NCBI GenBank assembly: GCA_045132895.1
Contig: JBGUTC010000063.1
Location: forward strand, 1-43,521
Direction: 5' to 3'
Origin: UMGS755 sp045132895
GTDB taxonomy: Bacteria; Bacillota; Clostridia; UBA1381; UBA9506
DNA: 43,521 nucleotides
Part shown: one piece after another, positions 40,859 to 43,521 of the stretch
Numbering within the stretch: the first letter of the stretch is position 1
Layout: every line of letters begins with the position of its first letter
Translations under genes and position numbers: made by a program
Notes under the pieces: model-generated
Database searches by the model: none
What the model was told of the DNA's origin: nothing
What the model saw: only the letters and a program-made list of their open reading frames with translations

Positions 40859-40918
40859 CCCAACATAAGGTTTTCAAAAACCGATAATCAGTTATCAAAA
40901 AGCACATTGGAGGTTCTT

Positions 40919-41770
40919 ATGGTAAACAACATCATCATTTCCGACTCATCCTCGGATTTACTGACTTTAGAAAACGGCTCTTACGCCAGCGTCCCCTTAA
41001 AAATTATAACAGACGAAACAGAATATATAGATGACGAATGCTTAAACGTCGATGCGATGATTGAGGACTTGAAAAAATATAAAGGTAAATCAAGGTCCTC
41101 CTGCCCCAACGTATCAGACTGGAAAGCCGCCTTTGGCAATGCAGACGTTATTTTTTGTATCACGATAACCAGTGCCCTGTCCGGCAGTTGTAACTCTGCC
41201 AGTCTGGCACTGGCTGAGCATCTACAGGAGCATCCGGAGAAGAAAGGCCATGTTATTGATAGCCTTTCCGCCGGGCCGGAACTTGCGTTAATCATCGAAA
41301 AACTGCAAACGCTTCTTGCTTCAGAATTAAGCTTTGAGAACATTGTCAAAGAAATCGAATCCTATAAAGAGACAACCCACCTCTTATTCTGCCTGGAATC
41401 TCTTCATAATCTGGCATGTAACGGTAGAGTCAGTACCGCATCTGCCATGTTTGCCGGCATGTTAGGCATTAAGGTTGTGGGAAAAGCCAGCCCTCTCGGT
41501 ACCCTTGAGCTTCTGACAAAAACGAAAGGAATCAAAAAGGCCCTGGCGGACACCGTGTTAAACATGAAGAAAAACGGTTTTTCAGGCGGCAAGGTAAGAA
41601 TCCATTACTGTCAGAGCCGGGAAACCGCTGAAAAACTTTCCGATTTAATTCTTTATGAGTTTCCCTCCTCTTCTGTTACCATGCAAGAAACCCGCGGACT
41701 TTGCAGTTTTTATGCAGAAGCCGGCGGGTTACTGGTGGGTTATGAAGGCATACGCCCTCTGTTTTTATAA
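40919..41770 (+). CDS. degV: DegV family fatty-acid-binding protein
   Basis: A 283-residue cytoplasmic protein that in this family binds a fatty acid between two domains and can hand it to fatty acid kinase. Features are the start IIISDSSSDL, the SSCPNVSDW loop, the ligand-contacting ITSALSGSCNSA (S88-G89-S90) and the C-terminal VTMQETRGLCSFYAEAGGLLVGYEG. The frame is open to 40805, but the promoter lies inside that part. The ATG at 40919 has GGAGG upstream, so it is the start. It ends with a 6-base overlap against the convergent HAD gene. Confidence 0.9.
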   Translation: MVNNIIISDSSSDLLTLENGSYASVPLKIITDETEYIDDECLNVDAMIEDLKKYKGKSRSSCPNVSDWKAAFGNADVIFCITITSALSGSCNSASLALAEHLQEHPEKKGHVIDSLSAGPELALIIEKLQTLLASELSFENIVKEIESYKETTHLLFCLESLHNLACNGRVSTASAMFAGMLGIKVVGKASPLGTLELLTKTKGIKKALADTVLNMKKNGFSGGKVRIHYCQSRETAEKLSDLILYEFPSSSVTMQETRGLCSFYAEAGGLLVGYEGIRPLFL

Positions 41771-42442
41771 AAATGTCATAATTTCATCCAAAGACGAAAC
41801 CACATAATCAGCCGAAAGACCTTCCGGCACAGGCTGATTATAAAAGTTAAACCAGCAGGTTTTCATCCCGTACTCTGCTGCGCCTCCGATGTCAGCATGG
41901 AGAGAGTCGCCAATCATGATGCTCTCTTCCGGTTTTGCATCGGGAATTTCTGAAAAACAAATATCAAAAAAGCCTTTCTTCGGCTTTGAAACACCCATAA
42001 TTTCTGAGATGAACACATGCTGCACAAAGGGCAGAATCCCCGAATGGGCAAGCCTTTTTGTCTGAGGCTTATAGGAGGCATTACTGGCAAGGCACAGAGT
42101 GTACTTCTTTGAAAGATACTCCAAGAGTTCCAAAGCACCGGGAATCAGCGCCGGAGTTGTCTCCAGATGACGGAGAAACATTTTTTCAAAAGCCACCCCA
42201 TCATAGTCTATCCCTAATCGGCTGAACACCCTGACCCAACGAATCTGATGCAGTTCATCCCGGGTCAGGGTTCCTTTTTCTATCTCATGCCAGAGTTCAT
42301 CATTGGTTTTAATGAACACCGGAAACATGTCTTCCCGATAAGGAATCCCTGCCTCAAGAAACGTTTTTTTCATCGCCAGATGGGCGCACTCATTAAAATC
42401 CATCAAAGTATTATCCACATCCAGAAATACGGTCCTAATCAT
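41765..42442 (-). CDS. HAD-superfamily hydrolase (YjjG/YfnB-like)
   Basis: A 225-residue phosphatase, probably acting on nucleotides or small phosphorylated metabolites. HAD motif I DVDNT is at residues 8-12 (Asp8 nucleophile, Asp10 acid/base), motif II is the Ser in LASNAS, motif III the Lys in SKPKKGFF, and motif IV GDSLHADI. A helical C1 cap lies between motifs I and II. GGGAGGAG precedes the ATG. It lies 18 bases after the GH gene and is probably co-transcribed with it, but a functional link is not evident. Confidence 0.9.
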   Translation of the reverse strand: MIRTVFLDVDNTLMDFNECAHLAMKKTFLEAGIPYREDMFPVFIKTNDELWHEIEKGTLTRDELHQIRWVRVFSRLGIDYDGVAFEKMFLRHLETTPALIPGALELLEYLSKKYTLCLASNASYKPQTKRLAHSGILPFVQHVFISEIMGVSKPKKGFFDICFSEIPDAKPEESIMIGDSLHADIGGAAEYGMKTCWFNFYNQPVPEGLSADYVVSSLDEIMTFL

Positions 42443-42460
42443 ACTCTCCTCCCAAAAATC

Positions 42461-43521
42461 TTACATAAATTTTTCCAAACGATGGAAATAATAAACCGGC
42501 ATAGCACTCCATCCGTGACAAAGACTTCCCGCCTTGGCGAAGGCATCGGTGCCATCATAATCTTCCCAGAACGAAGTAGCTCCTGCGTCCAGCATTTTCT
42601 TATACACCGTCTCCAAATTTTGAATAACATAAGGCGCGTAGGCTGCCTCATCTACCTGAAGCAGAGCGTCATACTTAAAGCAGGACATACTGAGAGAAAT
42701 CTTTGTCAAGTCATTCTCCCCAGCGAGAATGCGGCAGATATGCTCAGCCCTTTCACCGGTAGCCGCACCGCACAGAATTGCAAAAGCATTGACAAGTTCG
42801 CTGTACTGATCACTTTCCGGAACATTTTTATATAAACCCTTCTCAGAATCAAAAAAGACTGCGTTGATTTTCCGGTTTAATGCTACTGCCATTTTGCCAT
42901 AGTCTGCCGGAACGGAAAGCAGATCACACAGTTTCTGCATATTAGACAACGCCATAGAGACCAGACAATTCAGCGCCGCTTCATAGCGCTTTTTCTTTGC
43001 TTCCTCTCCGTATCCGTTAAGGCCCTCCGTCCACTCATAGAAATTCCAGTACCCCGGTGATTTATTGGCAAACATATTGGTCAAAAGACCGTTCTCCATT
43101 CGATCCGTAAAGGTCTTAAGCATTCTCTTCAATTTTGGCAAAATCGCTTCAAACAAAGTAAGATCCCCGGAATGAATGGTATACTCATAAACCGCCGTGA
43201 TATAGTGAAGAGAAAAAGATGGAATAGCAAAGTCAAAGGACGTCGGAATACAAATGGACACAAGACCATCCTCCCGGTCAACCTGACTCATCAAAAACAG
43301 ATTGTCACGAGGTACTGCATATTCCCGAAAGGCATAGTATCCGCAAAGCATCTGATTGCGGCTATCCATGGCGTAAAGCCCCTGCTCTCTCCATGGACAA
43401 TCTTCATAATGGTCATGGAGACAGAGTTCCAGAGTTCTGACGCCAACGTTATAAATCTTCTGATGCAGCGGATTCTTAAAGACCTTATCGAGTTTATTTA
43501 AAGGATATAGGCATGGCAGTA
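42461..43521 (-). CDS. GH78-like alpha-L-rhamnosidase-type glycosidase (5' partial)
   Basis: The frame is open to the window edge, so the start lies beyond 43521; the ATG at 43369 is internal. The visible 353 codons are the C-terminal part of an (alpha/alpha)6 barrel. The motif HDHYEDCPWREQGLYAMDSRNQ (codons around 43330-43440) is the signature of the GH78 catalytic region, where acidic residues in this stretch act in catalysis. Later segments include PTSFDFAIPSFSLHYITAVYEY, WNFYEWTEG and SFWEDYDGTDAFAKAGSLCHGWSAMPVYYF. The protein ends just after this, so the C-terminal beta domain common in GH78 is missing. Substrate specificity is not certain. Confidence 0.8.
   Translation of the reverse strand, partial: LPCLYPLNKLDKVFKNPLHQKIYNVGVRTLELCLHDHYEDCPWREQGLYAMDSRNQMLCGYYAFREYAVPRDNLFLMSQVDREDGLVSICIPTSFDFAIPSFSLHYITAVYEYTIHSGDLTLFEAILPKLKRMLKTFTDRMENGLLTNMFANKSPGYWNFYEWTEGLNGYGEEAKKKRYEAALNCLVSMALSNMQKLCDLLSVPADYGKMAVALNRKINAVFFDSEKGLYKNVPESDQYSELVNAFAILCGAATGERAEHICRILAGENDLTKISLSMSCFKYDALLQVDEAAYAPYVIQNLETVYKKMLDAGATSFWEDYDGTDAFAKAGSLCHGWSAMPVYYFHRLEKFM

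Noticed and set aside
40805..40918. N-terminal extension of DegV
   Set aside because: The consensus promoter (40830-40858) lies inside it, and the ATG at 40919 has a good ribosome site and the family start.

Overview
The window looks like a chromosomal segment of a spore-former-type Clostridia bacterium (Bacillota); I cannot resolve the family. The evidence is a clostridial division and cell wall (dcw) cluster with a PASTA-bearing SpoVD/PBP2-type transpeptidase, murA and the DUF881/small-basic-protein pair just upstream of ftsZ, a meso-DAP-type MurE, an F-type ATP synthase whose c subunit carries a sodium-type ion site, an SLH-domain surface protein, and vegetative promoters close to TTGACA-17-TATAAT. 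No phage, transposase or CRISPR array was seen.

Region 1 (1-12.5 kb, + strand) is the dcw operon: SpoVD/FtsI-like PBP (cut by the window edge), murE, murF, mraY, ftsW, murG, murA, divIB/ftsQ, DUF881, sbp and ftsZ. It makes lipid II precursors and the septal machinery. murD is absent from its usual place between mraY and ftsW. murA and ftsZ have structured leaders. Region 2 (12.5-14.2 kb) holds a candidate small RNA, a ferredoxin, tRNA-Thr(CGT), a striking array of small hairpins and a 70-residue orphan protein. Region 3 (14.2-20.5 kb) has a DUF1015 gene and a reductive flavoenzyme operon (FAD oxidoreductase, SDR, OYE-like Fe-S flavoprotein) with a divergent AraC regulator.

Region 4 (20.5-27.1 kb, - strand) is the full atpIBEFHAGDC operon. 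Its c subunit has two carboxylates at the ion site and its epsilon subunit lacks the C-terminal domain. Region 5 (27.2-36.1 kb) has a fructose-1-phosphate-kinase-type gene, HU, a secreted L,D-transpeptidase, and a MacA/MacB-type export operon ending in an SLH protein. Region 6 (36.1-43.5 kb) has tRNA-Pro(GGG), a second hairpin array, a large DUF4838-type protein, a FIST-like protein with a DUF1836 regulator, DegV, a HAD phosphatase and a truncated GH78-like glycosidase.

The most unusual structure is the pair of tRNA-linked hairpin arrays (13412-13626 and 36302-36478). Each follows a tRNA terminator with identical spacing. Each has four direct copies of a 7-nt motif (GCGATAT or TCGATAT) followed by inverted copies. 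The motif copies are separated by short hairpins whose arms differ in sequence but keep complementarity. Together the halves form one large inverted repeat.
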